Assembly (NCBI RefSeq): GCF_900104445.1
Contig: NZ_FNJI01000020.1
Location: 28,622 to 92,621 of the forward strand
Origin: Desulforhopalus singaporensis
GTDB taxonomy: Bacteria > Desulfobacterota > Desulfobulbia > Desulfobulbales > Desulfocapsaceae
DNA length: 64,000 bases
Reading direction: 5' to 3'
The notes below the pieces were generated by a model. That model ran no database searches. It was not told where the DNA came from and saw nothing but the letters and a program-made list of their open reading frames with translations. How positions within the stretch are numbered: position 1 is the first letter of the stretch; every line of letters begins with the position of its first letter. A program made the position numbers and the translations under genes. Shown piece after piece: positions 8,884 to 16,772 of the stretch.

Positions 8884-9038
8884 ATAAAGACAGGTCAATC
8901 AGCACCGGGAGGGGAGTATTTCATGAAGCCTCTTTTGGGCCCAGGATAAATTGACCATTTACCCGCCATTTTGGTACGTACTTTTAATGAGGGAGCTGAT
9001 TGTCAAGCAATAACAGAAGACAGATCGGAGGAAGGAAA

Positions 9039-9233
9039 ATGAGCATTCGGCCATATCTGGCTATTTCCGGAACCATATTTGGAATTGTCGCAATTCTTCA
9101 CCTGCTTCGACTCGCCAACGGCTGGCAGGTGGTGCTTGGAACCTGGACAGTCCCGATGTGGGTGTCGTGGGGGGGCGCGCTGGTTCCCGCTGTTCTTTGT
9201 GGCTGGGCGTTTAGGCTGGCGGTGCGCAGATAA
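9039..9233 (+). CDS. Small two-helix inner-membrane protein
   Basis: A 64-residue protein with two hydrophobic stretches (ISGTIFGIVAILHLLRL and WVSWGGALVPAVLCGWAFRLA) separated by a short Trp-rich loop. An excellent GGAGGAAGG ribosome-binding site lies just before the ATG at 9039, which I prefer to a possible TTG 13 codons upstream. I recognise no family. It could belong with the following small membrane protein. Confidence 0.65.
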   Translation: MSIRPYLAISGTIFGIVAILHLLRLANGWQVVLGTWTVPMWVSWGGALVPAVLCGWAFRLAVRR

Positions 9234-9374
9234 CGGATATGAAAAATATTGTTGTACCCTGTTTGGTAGGCAGGACCTTTGTCAGGATCGAGACTGCCAC
9301 CAGGTCTGAACCGGAAAAAAGTGTTGTCGGCTCAGGGAATGATTCCATAACATTTCACCAATACAGAAATTACG

Positions 9375-9776
9375 ATGAAAGTTGATATTACCGGACAGCC
9401 TGATCCGGATATTTTTCGCCACCGGAAAAAATATATCCTGTGGTTTGTTTTTTTTCTGGCGTGGGTGGTTGCCGCTCTGGGGATTATCGTATTTGCCGTT
9501 TATTATGATACCAGCGGCTACAGGAATCTCGATAACTTTGCTCTTGGGTTGCTGGTTGGCGCATCCATTGGTACGACCTGGTCGGGAAACCGGCTGCAGG
9601 CTTATAAAAAACTCTTTCCGCCGCAACTGGAACAACTTGTTCAAATGCGCTCTACCCATGGGGTAATTGATGCTTACTGCCAGGGGGTGGACACGATAGG
9701 CAGACCATTGATACGGGCAGAATATGAGGCATGTGTCAAATATGCGGAACACCATCCAGGCGCCCCTTTTGCCTGA
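9375..9776 (+). CDS. Hypothetical membrane protein
   Basis: A 133-residue product with one strong transmembrane segment at about residues 22-45 (ILWFVFFLAWVVAALGIIVF), a second weaker hydrophobic stretch (FALGLLVGASIGTTW), and a soluble C-terminal part. No catalytic motif or known domain is visible. The ribosome-binding site is poor. It lies in a short run of small membrane protein genes downstream of the flavoprotein, possibly as a separate unit. Function unknown. Confidence 0.55.
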   Translation: MKVDITGQPDPDIFRHRKKYILWFVFFLAWVVAALGIIVFAVYYDTSGYRNLDNFALGLLVGASIGTTWSGNRLQAYKKLFPPQLEQLVQMRSTHGVIDAYCQGVDTIGRPLIRAEYEACVKYAEHHPGAPFA

Positions 9777-10108
9777 AAAAATAACAAGAGGTGAGGCCGG
9801 GGCGACGTTTACCTGGCAGCTGTTTCCCCTTGATGGCATCAGTCGATCACTGAATCCAGTTGATCCCGGCCTCCTGCCCCGAATGTATCATTGACCGGAT
9901 TTTTCCGGTAGTCCCTTTCTTTGTCCGCTTTATCAGCTGCTACAGCTCTTCTGGCGTCAACACTTAAAGAACATTGGGCTGGAATCAGCCGTAGCAAGGC
10001 CGGTCATAGCGAGAAAAAGGTGGCAGAAGCAGCAAAAAAAACGTATGATGGTGTTAACGTTTACGTTAAGTAGATACTTTAGGGGCGCCATCTTAAAATG
10101 GAGATATT
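9777..10108. other. Intergenic region upstream of the beta-oxidation locus
   Basis: About 330 bases with no coding sequence. Its right end carries the perfect operator-like inverted repeat listed separately (10054-10069). The rest shows nothing I can name. Confidence 0.5.
10054..10069. promoter_or_regulatory. Operator-like inverted repeat upstream of enoyl-CoA hydratase
   Basis: TTAACGT-tt-ACGTTAA is a perfect 7+2+7 inverted repeat 40 bases upstream of the hydratase start. Related sequences occur at 10896-10910 (TTTACGTTTACGGAA) and within the promoter at 11083-11111. Such repeats usually bind a dimeric regulator of TetR type; which one is unknown. Confidence 0.6.
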
Positions 10109-10870
10109 ATGATTGGAAAGTGTGAAGGAATTGTGGTTTCGGAAGATTCGGGAGTGTTGCGCATACAGCTTGACAGGCCGGAGAAGAAAAACGCGCTTAC
10201 ATGTGAAATGTATCTCGCCATGGCCAGCGAACTTCAAAGAGCTAATGAGCGTGATGAGATCCGGGCTGTCCTGCTCTACAGTGCTGGCGACTGCTTTACC
10301 AGCGGTAACGACCTGAAGGATTTTCTCGATACACCGCCGGACGGTGAAAAAAGCGCGGTGATGCAGTTTCTCTTTGCCCTGAGCCGCCTGGAAAAACCGG
10401 TTATCGCCATGGTGAGTGGTTTTGCCGTAGGTATCGGGGTGACGTTGCTGCTTCATTGTGATCTTGTGTATGCCTCTGAGGATGCCTGGTTTCAGCTGCC
10501 GTTTGTCAATCTTGGTCTATGCGCAGAGGGGGCGTCCAGCTATCTGCTGCCCCGATTGACGGGGCGGGTACGGGCTGCGGAACTGTTGCTGCTCGGCGAG
10601 CCTTTTTCTGCGGAGACCGCTTATTCGCATGGAATTGTCAACAGAGTCTGGTCCCGCGGAGAGCTTTTTGCAGAGGTGGAGGAAGTTTTGCATAAGTTGG
10701 TAAGCAAGCCGGCTCCGGCGGTTAACGGGACCAAAAAACTTCTGGCCAGAGGGACCGACAGGGCGGTGCAGCAGAGCCTTGTCGAGGAGATGGAACTTTT
10801 TATCAGGTTGCTGCAGACCGATACCGCCAGGCAGATTTTATCCGACCTGCTGAACCGAAGTGAACCGTGA
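10109..10870 (+). CDS. Enoyl-CoA hydratase/isomerase (crotonase family)
   Basis: A 253-residue crotonase-fold protein, the usual length for the family. It has the CoA-binding/oxyanion segment AVLLYSAGDCFTSGNDLKDF and the second oxyanion region VSGFAVGIGVTLLLHCDLVYASEDAWFQLP, followed by NLGLCAEGASSYLLPR. The acidic residue in CAEGASS lies where hydratases and isomerases carry a catalytic Glu. It presumably hydrates 2-enoyl-CoA or shifts the double bond in fatty-acid oxidation. It is upstream of the fadNAE-like genes, separated by a promoter region, and carries its own operator-like repeat. A GGAG ribosome-binding site precedes the ATG. Confidence 0.88.
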   Translation: MIGKCEGIVVSEDSGVLRIQLDRPEKKNALTCEMYLAMASELQRANERDEIRAVLLYSAGDCFTSGNDLKDFLDTPPDGEKSAVMQFLFALSRLEKPVIAMVSGFAVGIGVTLLLHCDLVYASEDAWFQLPFVNLGLCAEGASSYLLPRLTGRVRAAELLLLGEPFSAETAYSHGIVNRVWSRGELFAEVEEVLHKLVSKPAPAVNGTKKLLARGTDRAVQQSLVEEMELFIRLLQTDTARQILSDLLNRSEP

Positions 10871-11291
10871 CGACGGCTGCGTTAGTTCTCGTTTTTTTAC
10901 GTTTACGGAATATTTTGTAGTTTTGTGGACAAAAGTGACAGTTGCAATTCTGTAATTACTTTTTGTCGATGTTTTTGTTTATTTGTTGTTATAACAAAAA
11001 GATGTATGTGGTTATCTGAAAAAATCAGGTGTGTGTTGCTGAAGTTTTGGCCCTGTCTTCTGTAAAAAAGCAGTGCTTTGTGTTGACATGAACGTTAATG
11101 TGAGATATAAAATAGCAACTGTTCTGTATCGGTGATGGCCAGGGTTGCGGAGGGGCTACCGGGGCAAGAGGCCAGAACTGAAATTGAACGTAGAAACATC
11201 AGTGAAAAAAACCAAATGGTTGCGGTCAGCTTTTATGCTGCAGACGTAAACTGGGTGAATGGCAGACCAATTACAACAACGGAGAAAACAA
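10871..11291 (+). other. Regulatory region of the fadNAE-like operon
   Basis: About 420 bases without a gene. They contain a third AACGTT-like element at 10896-10910, a near-consensus promoter at 11083-11111, and about 180 bases of untranslated leader. No further open frame is convincing. Confidence 0.55.
11083..11111 (+). promoter_or_regulatory. Sigma-70 promoter with embedded palindrome
   Basis: TTGACA (11083-11088), a 17-base spacer and TATAAA (11106-11111) form a near-consensus promoter. The spacer overlaps the palindrome ACAT-g-AACGTT-a-ATGT (11086-11101), so a bound repressor would cover the promoter. Transcription would begin about 170 bases upstream of the fadN-like gene. Confidence 0.75.
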
Positions 11292-13679
11292 ATGAGGCAG
11301 ATTAATCGAGTAGCCGTTCTTGGTGCCGGAGTAATGGGCGCTACCATAGCCGCTCATCTGGCCAATGCAGGGTTGGATGTTCTTTTGCTGGATATAGTAC
11401 CAAAATCTCTGGAACCGCAAGAAGAGGCAAAGGGGTTGACCCTTGAGAGCCCGGTCGTCCGCAACCGTATAGCGCGAAACGGTCTGCAGGGACTTGCCAA
11501 AATGAAGCCCGCTCCTCTGTACTCCAGAGATTATGCGGGGCTCATGACGGTCGGTAACTTTGAAGACGATCTTGACAAACTGAACAGCTGCGATTGGATC
11601 ATCGAGGTTGTCGTCGAGTATATGCCGATCAAACTGGATCTATTCAAGAAGATCGTCCCCCATCTCGCTCCCGGCGCCATCCTGAGCACCAACACCAGCG
11701 GCCTGTCGGTCAACGAGATGGCCGAGGTGCTGCCGCCTGAAGTGAAGAAAAATTTTCTTGTCACCCATTTTTTCAATCCACCCCGCTACATGCGCCTGAT
11801 GGAGCTTGTTCCCTGCGCTGAAACCGATCCGGTGGTCATGGAGATGATGGCTGAGTTTATCGGCAAGCGGCTGGGAAAGGGAATCGTCTACGCAAAGGAT
11901 ACGACTAACTTCATTGCCAACCGGATAGGGGTATACTCCATTTACAAATCCATTCAGCATATGACTGAAATGGGCATGACCGTAGAAGAAGTCGACGCGG
12001 TTGCCGGTCCTGCCAGCGGACGTGCCAAAAGCGCGGCGTTCAGGACTTCCGACCTTGTGGGGCTCGATGTTTTGGCCCATGTGGGAACGAATAATTACGA
12101 ACTGGTACCCGACGACGAGGAGCGCGAGGTGTTCAAGCTCCCGAGTTTTATCAAGAAGATGATCGAAAATGGCCAGCTCGGCAACAAAGCGGGCCAGGGA
12201 TTTTATAAAAGAGGCAAGCTCGACGGCAAAAAGCAGATTTTCTATTTTGATTACACAAGCGGCGATTACAAACCTCTTGAAAAACCAAAATTCGCGTCGG
12301 TTGCGGCCGTCAAGCAGGTTGACGATCCGGCCAAAAAACTGAAAATGGTTGTGAGCGGCGCAGACAAGGGCGCGGAATTTGCCTGGAAGTCAACCCGCGA
12401 CACTCTGATTTACGCCTTCAACAGAATTCCTGAAATCGCCGACGACGTGGTCAATGTGGACAACGCCATGCGGTGGGGATTCAACTGGGAGATAGGTCCC
12501 TTTGAAATGCTGGATGCCATCGGCGTCAAGGAATTTGTCGGCCGTGCCGAACAGGACGGCGTAGCGGTGCCGGCAATTCTCAAAGAGATCGACTCGTTCT
12601 ACCGGTATGGGCAGGCGGGGCAAAAAGAATATTTCGATCTCCAGAAAAAGGATTATGTCCCCGTACCAGTCAAGGAAGGGCAGATTCAGCTGGAGATTCT
12701 CAAAAAGGCGAACGGGGTCGTCGACAAAAACGCAGACGCTTCTGTGGTTGACCTTGGCGACGGCGTTTTCTGCCTCGAGTTTCATTCGAAGATGAATTCG
12801 ATTTCCGGCGGGATCCTGGCCATGACCCACAAGGCGGTCAAACGAGCCGAGACCGAGGGGGTCGGTCTGGTTGTTGCCAACCAGGGGAGCAATTTCTCCG
12901 TCGGTGCCAACCTTATGATGCTTGCGGTGGCGGTTGCCGAGGGTGCCTGGGATGATGTCGCCATGCAGATCAAGGCGTTCCAGAATGCTACCATGGCACT
13001 TAAGTACGCAAAGGTACCGGTGGTAGCCGCTCCGTTTGGCATGACCCTTGGCGGCGGTGCCGAATTCTGTCTGCATTCCGATGCGATAAACGCCCATGCC
13101 GAAACCTATATGGGTCTGGTGGAGGTTGGCGTCGGCCTGCTTCCCGGCGGCGGCGGAACCAAGGAGATGAGTATCAGGGCCATCGAGCTTGCCGCCAAGT
13201 TCAAAACCGATGTTCAGCCCTTTATTATCAAGAATTTTCAGCAGATCGCCATGGCCAAGGTCTCTATGGGGGCGTCCGAACTTTACGGTATGGACTATAT
13301 GCGTCACGGCGATTCCATCACCATGGATATCGATACCTTGATCGGTGATGCCAAGCAGAAGGTGCTTGGTCTTGCGGTGAATTATCGGCCGAAAAGCCCT
13401 GCCGCAGCTCTACCGGCTCCGGGCCGGTCCATCGCCGGGGCGGTGAAGAGTCAACTGTGGAATATGAAGATGGGTAACTTTATTTCCGACTATGATGAGC
13501 TGGTGGCAGGCTATATCGTCGATGTGATGTGCGGCGGGGATGTGGCCTCGGGAACCCTCGTCACCGAAGAGTATCTCCTGCAGCTTGAGCGGGAATATTT
13601 TCTTAAACTCTGCGGCAACAGGAAAACCGGTGAGCGGATCCAGCATATGCTGAAAACCGGCAAGCCTTTAAGAAACTAG
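11292..13679 (+). CDS. fadN: Bifunctional 3-hydroxyacyl-CoA dehydrogenase / enoyl-CoA hydratase (FadN-like)
   Basis: A 795-residue multidomain protein close in length and layout to FadN of Bacillus. Residues 1-190 are the NAD-binding domain (VAVLGAGVMGATIAAHLANAG), with catalytic-region sequence STNTSGLSVNEMAE and VTHFFNPPRYMRLMELV. The 3HCDH C-terminal domains follow (NRIGVYSIYKSIQHM, GNKAGQGFYKR and a second copy around WGFNWEIGPFEMLDAIG). The C-terminal third is crotonase-like (VANQGSNFSVGANLMML, PFGMTLGGGAEFCLHSD). It catalyses the middle two steps of beta-oxidation. The start at 11292 is preferred over an ATG 11 codons upstream because of its GGAG site. It is first in an operon with thiolase and acyl-CoA dehydrogenase. 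Confidence 0.93.
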   Translation: MRQINRVAVLGAGVMGATIAAHLANAGLDVLLLDIVPKSLEPQEEAKGLTLESPVVRNRIARNGLQGLAKMKPAPLYSRDYAGLMTVGNFEDDLDKLNSCDWIIEVVVEYMPIKLDLFKKIVPHLAPGAILSTNTSGLSVNEMAEVLPPEVKKNFLVTHFFNPPRYMRLMELVPCAETDPVVMEMMAEFIGKRLGKGIVYAKDTTNFIANRIGVYSIYKSIQHMTEMGMTVEEVDAVAGPASGRAKSAAFRTSDLVGLDVLAHVGTNNYELVPDDEEREVFKLPSFIKKMIENGQLGNKAGQGFYKRGKLDGKKQIFYFDYTSGDYKPLEKPKFASVAAVKQVDDPAKKLKMVVSGADKGAEFAWKSTRDTLIYAFNRIPEIADDVVNVDNAMRWGFNWEIGPFEMLDAIGVKEFVGRAEQDGVAVPAILKEIDSFYRYGQAGQKEYFDLQKKDYVPVPVKEGQIQLEILKKANGVVDKNADASVVDLGDGVFCLEFHSKMNSISGGILAMTHKAVKRAETEGVGLVVANQGSNFSVGANLMMLAVAVAEGAWDDVAMQIKAFQNATMALKYAKVPVVAAPFGMTLGGGAEFCLHSDAINAHAETYMGLVEVGVGLLPGGGGTKEMSIRAIELAAKFKTDVQPFIIKNFQQIAMAKVSMGASELYGMDYMRHGDSITMDIDTLIGDAKQKVLGLAVNYRPKSPAAALPAPGRSIAGAVKSQLWNMKMGNFISDYDELVAGYIVDVMCGGDVASGTLVTEEYLLQLEREYFLKLCGNRKTGERIQHMLKTGKPLRN

Positions 13680-13724
13680 TATTGTCAGTTTATCATCAAA
13701 AAATAGTCATATTGGAGAATTAAG

Positions 13725-14897
13725 ATGAAAAAAGCATATATACTGGGCAGTTACAGGACTCCTGGGTGCCGGGCCAATAAGGGAAAATTGAGAAATATCC
13801 GCCCGGACGATCTGGCGGCGGTTGCAATAACAGGTCTTCTTGAGAGAACCGGGATCGATCCGGCGACAATCAACGATGTCTACCTGGGGTGTTCTTTTCC
13901 TGAAGGCGACCAGGGAATGAATATCGGCAGGGTGGCGGCGATGAAGGCAAGGCTGCCGGATACCGTACCCGGACAAACCGTTAATCGCTTCTGCTCCTCC
14001 GGGCTGCAGTCCATTGCTCTTGCCGCCGAACGTGTCATGTGCGGGTTCGCCGACTGCATCGTGGCAGGAGGGGTGGAGTCGATGTCGTCGGTTCCCATGG
14101 GCGGCATGAAATACAGTGCCAACCCCGATCTTATGGTCGACTGGCCTGAGGCGTATGCATCCATGGGGATCACCGCTGAACTGGTGGCTGAGAAATACGG
14201 CATCGATCGACTGGCGATGGATACCTTTGCTGCGGCAAGTAACGCCAAGGCCGCCGCGGCCATTGAGGCGGGAACTTTTGGTGATGAGATTATCCCGGTT
14301 GAAGTGACCAACAACATGCTGGTGGACGGCAAGATGAAGTCTATCAAGGAGGTGGTCTCTGTGGACGACGGAGTACGCCCCGGCACAACAGTTGAATCGC
14401 TTGCCAAACTCCGTTCGGTGTTCAAGGCGGGTGGTCCGGTGACCGCCGGAAACTCGTCCCAGATGACCGACGGCGCCGCGGCAAGCCTGGTGGTCTCCGA
14501 AGAGTACCTGAAGAAGATAAGCAAGGACCCAGTGGCAAGGTTTCTTGCGTTCTCCGCTAACGGCTGTCCGCCGGAACTCATGGGCATCGGCCCGATCGCG
14601 GCAATTCCCGCCGCTCTAAAGCTGGCCGGACTCAAGCAGGATGATCTCGATCTCATTGAACTCAACGAGGCTTTTGCCGCGCAGGCCCTGGCGATAATCA
14701 ATACCCTCGGCCTTGATCCGGATATCATCAATGTAAACGGAGGGGCAATCGCTCTTGGCCACCCGCTGGGATGTACCGGCGCCAAGCTGACCGCAACCCT
14801 GCTGCACGAAATGGGACGGAGAAATCTTAAGTACGGTATGGTTTCCATGTGTATCGGCGGAGGAATGGGAGCTGCCGGGATTTACGAAAAACTATAA
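13725..14897 (+). CDS. fadA: Acetyl-CoA acyltransferase (thiolase, FadA-like)
   Basis: A 390-residue thiolase with the full catalytic set: nucleophile Cys90 in NRFCSSGLQS, the GHPLGCTGAK histidine segment, and the C-terminal CIGGGMGAAGI cysteine. The NEAFAAQALA motif is also present. Thiolases of this kind cleave 3-ketoacyl-CoA with CoA to acetyl-CoA and a shortened acyl-CoA. It lies 45 bases after the fadN-like gene with a GGAG site. It is immediately followed by acyl-CoA dehydrogenase, so the order N-A-E matches the Bacillus fatty-acid degradation operon. Confidence 0.94.
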   Translation: MKKAYILGSYRTPGCRANKGKLRNIRPDDLAAVAITGLLERTGIDPATINDVYLGCSFPEGDQGMNIGRVAAMKARLPDTVPGQTVNRFCSSGLQSIALAAERVMCGFADCIVAGGVESMSSVPMGGMKYSANPDLMVDWPEAYASMGITAELVAEKYGIDRLAMDTFAAASNAKAAAAIEAGTFGDEIIPVEVTNNMLVDGKMKSIKEVVSVDDGVRPGTTVESLAKLRSVFKAGGPVTAGNSSQMTDGAAASLVVSEEYLKKISKDPVARFLAFSANGCPPELMGIGPIAAIPAALKLAGLKQDDLDLIELNEAFAAQALAIINTLGLDPDIINVNGGAIALGHPLGCTGAKLTATLLHEMGRRNLKYGMVSMCIGGGMGAAGIYEKL

Positions 14898-14923
14898 AGA
14901 TATTAACCGAAGAGGACACCATA

Positions 14924-16708
14924 ATGGCAGACAAGGAGATAGTAAAAGGCGGCCACTACCTGATCGCTGAGACTTCGTGTGCGGATGTTTTCACTCCTGA
15001 GGATTTTACCGATGAACACCGGCAGATGGGCGACACCGTCGCCCAGTTCATCGAAAACGAGATAATTCCCAATACGGATGAAATAGAGAAGCAGCAGTTT
15101 GAGCATACCTATAGCGGGATGGAGAAATGCGGCGAGCTAGGCATGCTGATGATGGAGGCGACAGAGGAGGACGGCGGACTTGATCTCGATCTGGTCTCAG
15201 CCATGCTCACCAACGAGAAGGTGTCCCACGGAGGTTCTTTTGCCGCCACCTATACTGCCCATACCGGCATTGGTACGCTGCCGCTCATCTACTACGGCAA
15301 CGCCGACCAGAAAGAGAGGTATCTGGGGAAACTGATGAGCGGCGAGTGGATCGGAGCCTACTGTTTGACCGAGCCGGGCTCCGGGAGCGACGCTCTTGGC
15401 GCCCAGGCGAGCGCCGTTCTTTCCGAAGACGGCAAACACTACATTCTCAACGGAACCAAGCAGTTCATCACCAATGGCGGAATAGCCGGACTGTATACTA
15501 TTTTTGCCAAGATCGACCGGGAGCATTTCACCGGTTTTCTGGTGGAAAGAGATACCGAGGGGCTCATCGTCGGCCCCGAGGAGAAGAAGCTTGGCATTAA
15601 AGGTTCCTCCACTACCCAGATCATCCTCGATAACTGCAAGGTTCCGGTGGAGAACCTGTTGGGCGAGAAGGGCAAGGGGCATAAAATCGCCTTCAATGTG
15701 CTCAATATCGGACGCCTCAAGCTGGGAGCATCTACGCTGGGCGGCTCCAAAAAAGCTCTCAAAGAAGGAATAAAATATGCCAACGAGCGGAAGCAGTTCA
15801 ACACCCCGATCAGCAGGTTTGGCGCTATCGGAGAGAAAATCGCCGATCTGACCGCCCATATCTTTGCCTCTGAATCGGTTGTGTACAGGGCCGCGGGAAT
15901 AATAGACGACAGGCTTGCCCGTGTCGAGAAAACAAGCGCCAACTACTACGATGAATACCTGGTCGGTATCGAGGAGTACGCCGTCGAGTGCGCCATCCCC
16001 AAGGTGTTCTGCAGCGACGTGCTTGCCCGGGTGGTGGATGAGGTGGTGCAGATACATGGCGGTTACGGGTTCGTCCAGGATTATCCGGCGGAGCGGTTCT
16101 ACCGCGACGAACGTATCAACCGTATCTTTGAAGGGACCAATGAGATCAACAGGCTCATTATCCCCGGCATGATTCTGCGTAAGGCGATGAAAGGGGAGAT
16201 GCCCATTCAGGCCGAGGCGATGAAGGCGTTTGAAGCTCTCATGACCCCTGGCTTTGACGAGATCGACGATACCGTTCTTTTTGGCCGTGAAAAAGCGCTG
16301 GTGAAAAACCTGAAAACGCTCTTTCTCATCCTGGCCGGAGCCGGAGTCCGGAAATTCATGGATAAGCTGGCCAATGAGCAGGAGATACTCATTGCTTCTG
16401 CCAACCTGGCCATTCAGATCTATGCCCTGGAAAGCACCGTGCTGCGGGCGGAGAAAATCCATGCAGGACTCAGCGATCGGATGCAGGAGGTGTTGACATC
16501 GGCTGTCAAGATCTTTGCCTTCGATGCGGCTGAAGCTGCAGCCACTGCGGCGAAAAAAGGCGCCTTCTTTGTCGAGGAGGGTGACAACCTTGCCATGATC
16601 TTGTCGGGTGTCCGTCGTTTCACCAAATATGATGCCAGCGGGCTGCTCGGTGCGAAAAAGACTCTGGCCGCCGCAGCCTGCGAGGGCGAAAAGTATATTT
16701 TCAACTAA
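14924..16708 (+). CDS. fadE: Acyl-CoA dehydrogenase (FadE-like, long form)
   Basis: A 594-residue flavoprotein with the acyl-CoA dehydrogenase core followed by a C-terminal extension of about 180 residues, as in the FadE/VLCAD-like long group. Visible motifs are YCLTEPGSGSDALGAQ and GTKQFITNGGIAG (flavin and substrate binding), the middle-domain KLGIKGSSTTQI, RKQFNTPISRFGAIGEK, QIHGGYGFVQDYPAERFYRD, and INRIFEGTNEINRLI with the likely catalytic Glu. It performs the first, FAD-dependent step of beta-oxidation, passing electrons to an electron-transfer flavoprotein not encoded here. The start at 14924 is the ATG after the thiolase stop; a longer frame overlapping the thiolase is rejected. Confidence 0.93.
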   Translation: MADKEIVKGGHYLIAETSCADVFTPEDFTDEHRQMGDTVAQFIENEIIPNTDEIEKQQFEHTYSGMEKCGELGMLMMEATEEDGGLDLDLVSAMLTNEKVSHGGSFAATYTAHTGIGTLPLIYYGNADQKERYLGKLMSGEWIGAYCLTEPGSGSDALGAQASAVLSEDGKHYILNGTKQFITNGGIAGLYTIFAKIDREHFTGFLVERDTEGLIVGPEEKKLGIKGSSTTQIILDNCKVPVENLLGEKGKGHKIAFNVLNIGRLKLGASTLGGSKKALKEGIKYANERKQFNTPISRFGAIGEKIADLTAHIFASESVVYRAAGIIDDRLARVEKTSANYYDEYLVGIEEYAVECAIPKVFCSDVLARVVDEVVQIHGGYGFVQDYPAERFYRDERINRIFEGTNEINRLIIPGMILRKAMKGEMPIQAEAMKAFEALMTPGFDEIDDTVLFGREKALVKNLKTLFLILAGAGVRKFMDKLANEQEILIASANLAIQIYALESTVLRAEKIHAGLSDRMQEVLTSAVKIFAFDAAEAAATAAKKGAFFVEEGDNLAMILSGVRRFTKYDASGLLGAKKTLAAAACEGEKYIFN

Positions 16709-16729
16709 AGTTCACCAGGTAACCATACT

Positions 16730-16751
16730 CCGGTGCCGGAATCGGCACCGG
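16730..16751 (+). terminator. Intercistronic hairpin after acyl-CoA dehydrogenase
   Basis: CCGGTGCCG-gaat-CGGCACCGG is a perfect 9-bp stem with a tetraloop, 21 bases after the dehydrogenase stop and 21 bases before the next start. It lacks a T-run, so it may stabilise or process mRNA instead of terminating strongly. Confidence 0.55.
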
Positions 16752-16772
16752 AAAAAGAGATGAGGGGCGACA

